From Paludibacteraceae bacterium (GTDB lineage Bacteria; Bacteroidota; Bacteroidia; Bacteroidales; Paludibacteraceae): a stretch of DNA of 64,000 bases. Below are positions 36,522 through 42,585 of the stretch, in pieces; positions within the stretch are counted from its first letter, which is position 1, and each line of letters begins with the position of its first letter. A program made the position numbers and the translations under genes. The stretch spans positions 1 through 64,000 of the forward strand of contig JAKSKR010000001.1 in NCBI GenBank assembly GCA_024401645.1, given 5' to 3'. The notes under the pieces are model-generated. The model ran no database searches. It saw only the letters and a list, made by a program, of their open reading frames with translations, and was not told the origin of the DNA.

Positions 36522-36552
36522 CAAAGATACAAGTTATTGACGTTTATTCCAA
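36522..36552 (-). promoter_or_regulatory. metA promoter
   Basis: TTG (36552-36550), 20-base spacer, TATCTTTG (36529-36522) on the minus strand. Predicted start near 36515, giving a leader of about 64 bases. Confidence 0.65.
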
Positions 36553-36588
36553 CTAATTGGCAATGCGCCGATAATTCCTCTTTTTTGG

Positions 36589-36596
36589 TATCTTTG
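36589..36596 (+). promoter_or_regulatory. -7 element for cinA/pncC
   Basis: TATCTTTG, 21 bases before the ATG. No -33 TTG at the usual distance. It is divergent from the metA promoter. Confidence 0.5.
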
Positions 36597-36617
36597 TATA
36601 GAAGTTAAAATAGTGTT

Positions 36618-37139
36618 ATGTTGATAGATTTTGAAGAAGAGGCGCTGCAGGCGTGGCCTAGTGAGGCTTCAGTTGCAGCAAGGCGCATTTTTGACCTGAT
36701 GTCGGAACGTCAGCTCACCCTGGCTACGGCCGAGAGTTGCACCGGTGGCAACATTGCCCACCACATTACCGCATTGGCTGGTAGCTCAAGTTTCTTCTTG
36801 GGTGGGGTGGTTAGTTATGCCAATTCGGTAAAGAACGGCGTGCTGGGCGTGCGCATGGAAGATATTGAAAGACATGGTGCAGTCAGCCAACCAGTGGTCG
36901 AACAGATGGCAGAGGGCGCGGTGCGTGTCACCAATGCCAATGTGGCTGTCGCAACCTCGGGCATAGCAGGTCCTGGCGGAGGCTCGCCCGAAAAACCGGT
37001 AGGCACCGTTTGGATGGCAGCCAGCAACGGAAAACAGACCATTTCGCACTGTTTTCATTTCGGAAACGACCGTTCGCAAAACATAGAAATTGCAACCGCA
37101 ATGGCATTTTTTATGATAAAAGCACTTGTTGATAACTAA
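36618..37139 (+). CDS. pncC: CinA C-terminal domain protein (NMN deamidase)
   Basis: 173 residues, a stand-alone CinA-C domain with no molybdopterin-binding N-domain. The motifs LATAESCTGGNIAHHIT, SSSFFLGGVVSYANSVK, GAVSQPVVEQMAEG and ATSGIAGPGGGSPEKPVGTVW are complete. PncC hydrolyses nicotinamide mononucleotide to nicotinate mononucleotide, salvaging pyridine nucleotides. About 25 extra N-terminal residues precede the conserved MSERQLT. The rpmB promoter overlaps the last codons of this gene. Confidence 0.92.
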   Translation: MLIDFEEEALQAWPSEASVAARRIFDLMSERQLTLATAESCTGGNIAHHITALAGSSSFFLGGVVSYANSVKNGVLGVRMEDIERHGAVSQPVVEQMAEGAVRVTNANVAVATSGIAGPGGGSPEKPVGTVWMAASNGKQTISHCFHFGNDRSQNIEIATAMAFFMIKALVDN

Positions 37140-37155
37140 TTTTTGTCTATCTTTG
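37126..37155 (+). promoter_or_regulatory. Promoter of the rpmB-rpmG operon
   Basis: TTG (37126-37128), a perfect 19-base spacer, TATCTTTG (37148-37155). Predicted start near 37162, giving a leader of about 170 bases before rpmB. Confidence 0.75.
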
Positions 37156-37231
37156 CGCACGATTACTGCGAAAGGGAGTTGTGCCCCTCTAGTGGTGTCT
37201 CTAACATAATCTGAATTGCAAGTTTCTCCAC

Positions 37232-37291
37232 GAAATGGTGCTCTGATGGTTACGCTGCCCACCTTAAAATAGGTTGGGAATCAGAGATTTC
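37232..37291 (+). ncRNA. Structured leader of the rpmB operon
   Basis: Three stacked helices: GAAAT (37232-37236) with ATTTC (37287-37291); CTCTGAT (37241-37247) with ATCAGAG (37280-37286); CCCACCT (37258-37264) with AGG-T-TGGG (37271-37278). The asymmetric internal loop 37248-37257 (GGTTACGCTG) is the kind of site a ribosomal protein or ligand could use. It lies in the leader, 43 bases before the L28 start codon. I infer cis-regulation; no known family was recognised. Confidence 0.5.
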
Positions 37292-37334
37292 CAGCGATTC
37301 TTATTGAGATAATAACAATTAAAGGATAAATAAA

Positions 37335-37568
37335 ATGTCAAGAATTTGTCAGCTTACCGGTAAGAAAGCTCAGAACGGTAACAACGTTTCTCACTCAAAG
37401 AGAAGAACAAAGAGACTATTCAACGTAAATCTTCAGAAGAAGAAGTTCTATTGGCCAGAACAGCAGTGCTTCATCGAAATGAAAGTTTCTGCAAAGGCTA
37501 TCCGTACTATCAATAAGAAGGGCCTTAATGCTGTCCTTATGGATGCAGACAAGAAGGGCTTGATCTAA
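37335..37568 (+). CDS. rpmB: 50S ribosomal protein L28
   Basis: 77 residues. [29 protein letters not shown] is the classic L28 N-terminus, followed by [13 protein letters not shown] and [15 protein letters not shown]. Only one of the zinc Cys positions is present, so this is the zinc-independent type. First gene of the L28-L33-DUF4295 operon, the standard Bacteroidota order. Its transcript has a long structured leader. Confidence 0.97.
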   Translation: MSRICQLTGKKAQNGNNVSHSKRRTKRLFNVNLQKKKFYWPEQQCFIEMKVSAKAIRTINKKGLNAVLMDADKKGLI

Positions 37569-37589
37569 TCTTTTAAAAGTTTTACAACA

Positions 37590-37778
37590 ATGGCAAAGAA
37601 AAATAAAGAAGCAAGAGTTCAGGTTATTCTTGAATGTACTGAAATGAAGGAAAGCGGTCTTCCTGGCACTTCTCGTTATATCACCACTAAGAACCGTAAG
37701 AACTCTCCAGAACGTCTTGAGTTGAAGAAGTACAACCCAATTCTTCGCAAGTACACTATCCACAAGGAAATTAAGTAA
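37590..37778 (+). CDS. rpmG: 50S ribosomal protein L33
   Basis: 62 residues: [19 protein letters not shown] followed by [25 protein letters not shown]. Typical Bacteroidota L33, with a single Cys in place of the zinc-ribbon pairs. It lies 21 bases after rpmB and 20 before the DUF4295 gene. Confidence 0.97.
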   Translation: MAKKNKEARVQVILECTEMKESGLPGTSRYITTKNRKNSPERLELKKYNPILRKYTIHKEIK

Positions 37779-37798
37779 TTTTAAATAAGTATTAAGTC

Positions 37799-37954
37799 AT
37801 GGCAAAGAAAGTAGTTGCTTCCCTCCAGAAGGGTGAAGGCCGTACCTTTTCTAAGGTAATCAAGATGGTTAAGTCTCCAAAGACTGGTGCTTACTATTTC
37901 GACGAAAAGATCATCCACAACGATGACGTTAAGGACTATTTGGCTAAGAAGTAA
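37799..37954 (+). CDS. DUF4295 small basic protein
   Basis: 51 residues, read directly from the ATG at 37799 to the TAA at 37952-37954. It starts MAKKVVASLQKGEGRTFSKV and ends DDVKDYLAKK. This lysine-rich protein is found in Bacteroidota next to L28 and L33 and is classed as DUF4295. It is probably ribosome-associated, judging from the operon and its charge; no direct function is known to me. A terminator follows 32 bases later. Confidence 0.9.
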   Translation: MAKKVVASLQKGEGRTFSKVIKMVKSPKTGAYYFDEKIIHNDDVKDYLAKK

Positions 37955-37985
37955 TTCTTAGGGAATTAGACCTATAAAATAATAG

Positions 37986-38020
37986 ACAGTTGTAACGCTT
38001 GCGTTGCAACTGTTTTTTTT
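37986..38020 (+). terminator. Terminator of the rpmB operon
   Basis: ACAGTTGTAACG (37986-37997) pairs with CGTTGCAACTGT (38002-38013), one U-G pair, loop CTTG, then eight T. Confidence 0.9.
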
Positions 38021-38060
38021 ATGCCCGTAACCCTACGCACCGTTGTGTGGGACTGGTGTG

Positions 38061-38093
38061 GTCGTCGCGGTGGGGCTCCCGTCCCGCCGCAAT
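38061..38093. repeat. REP-like GC-rich palindromic element, copy 1
   Basis: CGTCGCGGTGGGGCTC followed by CCGTCCCGCCGCAAT forms an imperfect dyad (GCGG/CCGC, GGG/CCC). A close match lies at 56905-56935. Both copies are intergenic and much more GC-rich than their surroundings. Confidence 0.55.
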
Positions 38094-38096
38094 GAA

Positions 38097-38133
38097 AAAG
38101 CGGTTTGGATTCCATCGGAATCCAAACCGCTTT
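38097..38133 (-). terminator. Terminator of the DUF5606 gene
   Basis: AAAGCGGTTTGGATTC (38097-38112) pairs perfectly with GAATCCAAACCGCTTT (38118-38133). Read on the minus strand it ends in TTTTTC. Confidence 0.85.
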
Positions 38134-38154
38134 GCCTTATGTTAATCGTTCGAA

Positions 38155-38652
38155 TTAAGCTTCTTCAGCGTTGTCAGAAGCCTTCTTGCGAGTGCGCTTC
38201 TTTTTAGGAAGGCCAGCTTCTTCAGCTGGAGTTTCAGCAGCAGGAGCAGCAGCGCTCTTTGCACCGTCTTCAACGAAGTTGTTCTTACCAGCTGCGGTAA
38301 GGATGTTGTACCAACGGATCACCTTGCGGATGTCGTTGTCGTATACGCGGTTCTGGTCGAAGTTAGACAATACGCTACCGAAGAAATCGCGAAGTTCCTT
38401 CTTTGACTTCATGTCAATTTCAACCAACTTGCCGCCCTGCTTTGCCTTAATGTTTTCGAAAACCTGGCTAAGTGCAACCTCTTCATCTTCAGTGAAGATA
38501 GCGATATCTGCCAAGCTGATAACCTTATCGTTTGAATATGCAGGCACACGCTGCTGGGTTTCAAGGTTTTCTACGATGAGCATGTTGTTGCCTTGTGAAA
38601 CCAATTCAAAAAGACCTGGCTTGCCGGCAATAGATAAAACGCGTTTAAGCAT
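38155..38652 (-). CDS. DUF5606 protein
   Basis: 165 residues from the ATG at 38652; an in-frame ATG at 38724 would add a poorly formed 24-residue leader and lies closer to the promoter, so the later start, MLKRVLSIAGKPGLFELVSQG, is preferred. That N-terminus and the VIRWYNILTAAG block match the Bacteroidota DUF5606 family. The C-terminal 35 residues are Ala/Glu then Lys/Arg-rich (KKKRTRKKA), suggesting a flexible, perhaps nucleic-acid-binding tail. It has its own promoter and terminator. Function unknown. Confidence 0.85.
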   Translation of the reverse strand: MLKRVLSIAGKPGLFELVSQGNNMLIVENLETQQRVPAYSNDKVISLADIAIFTEDEEVALSQVFENIKAKQGGKLVEIDMKSKKELRDFFGSVLSNFDQNRVYDNDIRKVIRWYNILTAAGKNNFVEDGAKSAAAPAAETPAEEAGLPKKKRTRKKASDNAEEA

Positions 38653-38741
38653 AGTTGTTTTAAATATGATATTAGTTTTTTCTGACTTTTTTAAAGCGAA
38701 ATGATTTAGGGAACTATCTAGCACTAATTCATTTCATTTTG

Positions 38742-38772
38742 CAAAGGTAACAAATAGCCCATACCTAGCCAA
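38742..38772 (-). promoter_or_regulatory. Promoter of the DUF5606 gene
   Basis: TTG (38772-38770), 20-base spacer, TACCTTTG (38749-38742) on the minus strand; leader of about 85 bases. Confidence 0.6.
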
Positions 38773-38792
38773 TTTTATGTTCTTAAAATTTA

Positions 38793-39737
38793 CTATTTGC
38801 AGGCTTGCCCGTCATCTTTTGCCTTCGACTTGTTCACCAGGTACACGCCACTAAATACAAGAACGATAGCCACCAGCTGGTTCCAACCGAAGATGCCGAC
38901 GCCAATTAGCACCGACACCAAGCAAGCTATAATGGGTTGCATGTAGTTGTACATGGCCACCACCGTGGGCCGCAGCACTTTCTGCGCGTTGGTGCTGAGT
39001 AGGAAGCTGAAGAAGGTGCCGCCAACGACCACGAACGCCGTTTCAGCCCAAGTCTTGTTGCCGATGCTTGCCCAATCTAGTTCCATGAATTGCGGAATGC
39101 CGAACGGTACCACCACCAGGGCGGCAAAGGTCATCATCCACTTCATGCAGGTAATGGCCGGAAATTTCTGAATGACGCTTTTGAAAGCCGTCAGGTAGAT
39201 GGAGTAGCTGAACTGGGCGGCAACGCACATAAGGTCGCCCTTTAGCACGCCACCGCTAGCCACGCCGTTAGCCGAAGCCAGGATGAGGGTGGCAGCACCG
39301 CAAGCGCCAAGGACGACACCGAGGAACTTCTTGCTGGTCAGCGGTTCTTTCAGCACGATGGTCGCCAGAATCATGGTGAAGATAGGCATGATGGTCGTCA
39401 TAATGCTTGCGTTCAGCGGCGAGGTGATGCTCAACCCTATGATGTAGTTGCATTGGTTGAAGACGATGGCGAACAGTGCGGCACCGAATAGCATGGCATA
39501 GTCTTTCGGGGTGATGCGTTCTTTTGTTTGTTCCGCACCCTTGTCTCTGTTAAGAAGTAGAACGACGAAGCTTGTCAACCAGAAGCAGATGGAGCCACCG
39601 GTCACGCGGAAGCAGATCATCTCCAATCCCGAAATGCCGTTAGCCATAGCATCCTTCCCCAGTGGTGCCATTAGTCCCCACATGGTGCTGGCGCCCATCA
39701 TGCACAGGTGCCCTGTCAATAGACTGCGTTGTTTCAT
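38793..39737 (-). CDS. EamA/DMT family transporter
   Basis: 314 residues with about ten hydrophobic helices in two EamA halves. The first half begins GHLCMMGASTMWGLMAPLGKDAM with the usual GLxxP-like kink; the second starts at GDLMCVAAQFSYSIYLTAFK. NQCNYIIGLSITSPLNASIMTTIMPIFTMILA is the conserved helix 3-4 region (quoted as parts of the family pattern). DMT carriers export or import small metabolites such as amino acids; the substrate cannot be told. Single-gene unit, promoter-like TATCTTTG just upstream. Confidence 0.88.
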   Translation of the reverse strand: MKQRSLLTGHLCMMGASTMWGLMAPLGKDAMANGISGLEMICFRVTGGSICFWLTSFVVLLLNRDKGAEQTKERITPKDYAMLFGAALFAIVFNQCNYIIGLSITSPLNASIMTTIMPIFTMILATIVLKEPLTSKKFLGVVLGACGAATLILASANGVASGGVLKGDLMCVAAQFSYSIYLTAFKSVIQKFPAITCMKWMMTFAALVVVPFGIPQFMELDWASIGNKTWAETAFVVVGGTFFSFLLSTNAQKVLRPTVVAMYNYMQPIIACLVSVLIGVGIFGWNQLVAIVLVFSGVYLVNKSKAKDDGQACK

Positions 39738-39755
39738 CTCTTTTCAAATTCCTTA

Positions 39756-39763
39756 CAAAGATA
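39756..39763 (-). promoter_or_regulatory. -7 element for the EamA gene
   Basis: TATCTTTG on the minus strand, 18 bases from the ATG; the -33 box is not clear. Confidence 0.45.
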
Positions 39764-39839
39764 GCCATTTGCCGACTTAAAAGCCACATCTAATGCCATA
39801 ATGCAGCCTTTCCTTATGTTGGTTGCTGCTGGAAAAATG

Positions 39840-39903
39840 TGCGATAAGGGGTCGGTAAGTCGTTTTTTTTAGGACTTACCGACCCCTTATCGCATGTTTT
39901 TTT
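39840..39903 (+). terminator. Orphan 22-bp hairpin with T-run
   Basis: Bases 39840-39861 pair perfectly with 39873-39894 (ends TGCGATAAGGGG / CCCCTTATCGCA), 11-base loop, then seven T. It has the form of a plus-strand terminator, but no plus-strand gene precedes it within 1.8 kb; the EamA gene runs the other way. Confidence 0.6.
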
Positions 39904-39982
39904 GTTGAAGGAGTCGTTTTGGGGGGCTGTGAAAGGGTGGAACTGTTCTTCTTCCTTTTTACCGGTTATTTTGGTGTGAAAT

Positions 39983-40126
39983 CTTGGAAAAATGTACGAA
40001 ATGGGGTGAAAATACCTTGGAAAAGTGTCGAAAAATGCCCCAAAATACCTTGGAAAAATGTACAAAATAGGGCTAAAATACCTTGGAAAAGTGTCAAAAA
40101 ACACCCCAAAATACCTTGGAAAAGTG
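39983..40126 (+). repeat. Second 33-bp-period tandem array
   Basis: CTTGGAAAA recurs at 39983, 40016, 40049, 40082 and 40115, each exactly 33 bases apart. Units alternate: 1 and 3 continue ATGTAC(G/A)AAAT, 2 and 4 continue GTGTC(G/A)AAAAA, so there is a 66-bp higher order. The shared GGAAAA(A)(G/A)TGT core resembles the GAAAAAGTGT of the array at 33976. Confidence 0.9.
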
Positions 40127-40219
40127 AAAAAATTATTCTAAACGATAGAATATTAGTCTGTTAAATGGTGCGGACTGTTTTGCTGTTTTTTGTCATTATT
40201 TGACACATATTCTGTTAAG

Positions 40220-40251
40220 GACGTTTTTGCCGTGAAAAGGCGTCTTTTTTT
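40220..40251 (+). terminator. Terminator-like hairpin
   Basis: GACG (40220-40223) pairs with CGTC (40241-40244), with an inner TTTT/AAAA, followed by seven T. No gene upstream on this strand uses it. Confidence 0.4.
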
Positions 40252-40318
40252 GCTTGTTGTCGATAACAATCTAACGAAAAAAGTTGGGTATATATAACCC
40301 ATAAATAACAAAAAACTC

Positions 40319-40371
40319 TATATTTGTAGAACCAAACCCACGCCGAAACTACGAAAGTAGTGTAGGGTGGG
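40319..40371 (+). promoter_or_regulatory. Promoter-like box and GNRA hairpin
   Basis: TATATTTG (40319-40326) is a perfect -7 box. Just after the predicted start, CCCAC (40337-40341) pairs with GTGGG (40367-40371) and ACTAC (40348-40352) with GTAGT (40357-40361) around a GAAA tetraloop. It could be the start of a long leader for the operon at 40745, or a small RNA. Confidence 0.35.
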
Positions 40372-40744
40372 CGGGGTAGTAGGACGAGTTTGTTTTCATA
40401 CAACCTATCCTATGTTAAATATTAGAAAGGCGTTTACTATGCGCTTTTGTTTGACGCTCTGAAACTTGGAACACTTCAGCCTCTTGTCAAAACTTAAGCA
40501 ACGGTCAACGTCCCTGTGGTATGTCATGTCGGCATGCCAACTGTTGGCGTATGCGCTTTACGTGTGTATGCTTCTGTTGGTTTCGATTTTCATATCGGCG
40601 TGGGACTTGGACGTTGCTCGTTTCGACAAGATGGGCAGTTCCAAGGCCTCAGAGCGTGAAGCGGGCAATAGTCTGGCTCCACGCTTTTCTGTTTGTAGTG
40701 GTATGTTATGATGGTATGGAGCCAGGCTGTCGAATTGTGTTGTA

Positions 40745-41533
40745 ATGGTCTTGCCTGAATGGTTAGATAAATTAATATTTGAAGAGTTGGGAGCAAAATA
40801 TTCTCCTTCTTACTCCGATATGACTAATATACATGACGATAGAGAGAAAACCCTTAATTATTTAGGAACTTATTTCCCTCGTAGTTATGCTGAATCTTAT
40901 TATATATTTACTTCATACTTTCAAAAATATAGACTGGAATGGGAAAAACGAGAATCCCTTTCGATTTTTGATTTCGGAAGTGGAACTGGAGGCGAAATAA
41001 TAGGACTTTTGACTGTGCTGAACGAAACTTTCCCCCTATTGAAAAAAGTAAGAGTAGTTGCGTTAGATGGTAATCAAATAGCGTTAAGGCTATTTGAAAA
41101 AGTTATTAGAGAACAAAGAGACTATCTCGATTTCGAATTGGACGTTAAAATATCTCCTATCCATGTGGAGGATTTTTATGATATAGAAACCCTTAATGTT
41201 GTTCTCAACGAACAATTTGATTTGGTAATGACCTTCAAAGCCATTTGTGAATTTGTTACAGAACAAGAATTTTTAGAGAGAAATCCATATCAACATCTAT
41301 TGAGTTTCTTTTCTGGAAAGTTGAATGAAGGTGGTATTGTTCTTTTAGAAGATATTACAACGTATAATAAATGTAAAAATGAATGGCTCCCTGTAATGAT
41401 GGATAATGGTATTTCTCAAGTTAAGTGTGAGGTCGTTCATAAAAATCAAGGTTATAATAAGGAATTACATATAAGTCATTCTCGTAAGGTATCTGATTAT
41501 AGCAAGATTGCTTGGAGAGTATTAAAACTGTAA
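40745..41533 (+). CDS. SAM-dependent methyltransferase-like protein
   Basis: 262 residues. Motif I is LSIFDFGSGTGGEIIGLL (about 70-87), the SAM-binding loop of class I methyltransferases, followed by VRVVALDGNQIALRLF (motif II acidic residue). There is no NPPY or similar DNA-amine motif, so the target may be protein, RNA or a small molecule. First gene of a five-gene AT-rich operon; four bases separate it from the helicase. Codon use (AGA, ATA, TTA rich) differs from the flanking genes, suggesting horizontal gain. Function inside the operon is unknown. Confidence 0.7.
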   Translation: MVLPEWLDKLIFEELGAKYSPSYSDMTNIHDDREKTLNYLGTYFPRSYAESYYIFTSYFQKYRLEWEKRESLSIFDFGSGTGGEIIGLLTVLNETFPLLKKVRVVALDGNQIALRLFEKVIREQRDYLDFELDVKISPIHVEDFYDIETLNVVLNEQFDLVMTFKAICEFVTEQEFLERNPYQHLLSFFSGKLNEGGIVLLEDITTYNKCKNEWLPVMMDNGISQVKCEVVHKNQGYNKELHISHSRKVSDYSKIAWRVLKL

Positions 41534-41537
41534 AACT

Positions 41538-42584
41538 ATGGCGAAAAAAGATTGGATGGTTATTGAGTCTGAATTGGATGAAGATCAGATTCGTGTCCTA
41601 ATGGCAACTAATGACAAATCGTTAATAGTATCCGGATGTGCAGGAAGTGGAAAGTCGGTTCTTGCCTTGATAAAAGCTCAAAGAATTCAAAAGGAAAAGG
41701 GCAATAATTATAAGGTTATTGTTTTTACGAAAGCGTTATGTCGATACATGAATTCAGGCAGAGAATCATTGGGATTACGAAATGATTTTTATTATCATTA
41801 TGAATGGAAAAAATGTAATAGACCTTCTGCTGATTATATTATTGTAGATGAAATTCAAGATTTTGATAGAAACGAAATACAAGAGTTTATCTCTGCAACG
41901 AATAGAAATTTTTTCTTTTTTGGAGATACGGCTCAATCAATTTACGAAGGTCTAAAAAGAACTCTACCTGTAGAAGAGATTAATTACATGTTGACTAATA
42001 GAGCTAAGGTCTTTAATTTATATCGGAATTATAGACTTCCAAGACCTGTTGCTAAGGTTGTGCAATATGTTGGCGTCGATTTAGAAGGTTTTGATATCGA
42101 CACGTATAAGTCAAGAGAAAATGCGATTCCTCGTTTCTTGAAGATACAAGGTCTTGAAAGCCAAATATCATCTATAGCTAGGATGATAAAGAATGGTTCT
42201 GTTTCTGACGTTGGTATCTTAGTACAAAGAAATGAAGACGTAAGAAAAGTTCATGAATTATTAAATAGTTTTGGTGTGAATCATGAATTGAAGTATGATG
42301 ATAAAACAAATTGGCATAATAATATAAATAACCTGGATTTTTCAACAGAAAATCCAAAGGTGATGACATATCATAGTGCAAAGGGGTTACAGTTTGGAAC
42401 TGTATTTTTACCCAATGTCGTTTCGCAACAAGATGATTCGGGAAGAAAGGCTTTGTATGTGGCAATGACGCGTACTTACCGAAATTTGATTATAATGTAT
42501 AGTGACGATTTGCCTTATCCATTGTCTAAAATACCGCAAGATTTGTACAAAAAAACAGAAAGAGATCAGGTGGAGGATATTTAA
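41538..42584 (+). CDS. Compact UvrD-like superfamily 1 helicase
   Basis: 348 residues with a full SF1 core: Walker A GCAGSGKS (33-40), Walker B/motif II IIVDEIQD (101-108), motif III FFGDTAQSIY (127-136), motif IV-like YRNYRLPRPV (162-171), motif V MTYHSAKGLQF (276-286) and motif VI LYVAMTRT (306-313). The 1B and 2B insertions of UvrD/Rep are missing, so this is a minimal form like those in GajB-type and other defence helicases. It lies between the methyltransferase and the 726-residue unknown. Probably ATP-driven nucleic-acid translocation; substrate unknown. Confidence 0.85.
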   Translation: MAKKDWMVIESELDEDQIRVLMATNDKSLIVSGCAGSGKSVLALIKAQRIQKEKGNNYKVIVFTKALCRYMNSGRESLGLRNDFYYHYEWKKCNRPSADYIIVDEIQDFDRNEIQEFISATNRNFFFFGDTAQSIYEGLKRTLPVEEINYMLTNRAKVFNLYRNYRLPRPVAKVVQYVGVDLEGFDIDTYKSRENAIPRFLKIQGLESQISSIARMIKNGSVSDVGILVQRNEDVRKVHELLNSFGVNHELKYDDKTNWHNNINNLDFSTENPKVMTYHSAKGLQFGTVFLPNVVSQQDDSGRKALYVAMTRTYRNLIIMYSDDLPYPLSKIPQDLYKKTERDQVEDI

Positions 42585-42585
42585 T

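Larger units (their letters stand above)
40131..40744. other. Gene-poor stretch before the AT-rich operon
   Basis: No well-supported gene. It holds a terminator-like hairpin (40220-40251), a promoter-like box with a hairpin (40319-40371), and a possible 61-residue reading frame from ATG 40526 to 40711 with one hydrophobic helix (LLAYALYVCMLLLVSIF). That frame has no family features and may be a remnant. The GC-normal stretch ends abruptly near 40740, where the AT-rich operon starts. Confidence 0.5.

Noticed and set aside
33976..40126. CRISPR arrays
   Set aside because: The period-33 arrays have no unique spacers of normal length; whole units repeat or alternate, and there are no cas genes.
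39814..40164. Two overlapping frames on opposite strands with FPRYF- and WKSV-type repeats
   Set aside because: Same cause: the 33-bp array at 39983. No start signal or protein-like composition.
40466..40711. 81-residue reading frame with a TTG start before the AT-rich operon
   Set aside because: One hydrophobic stretch but no family pattern, an overlapping frame of equal quality, and no ribosome site. Kept only as a remark in the gap entry.
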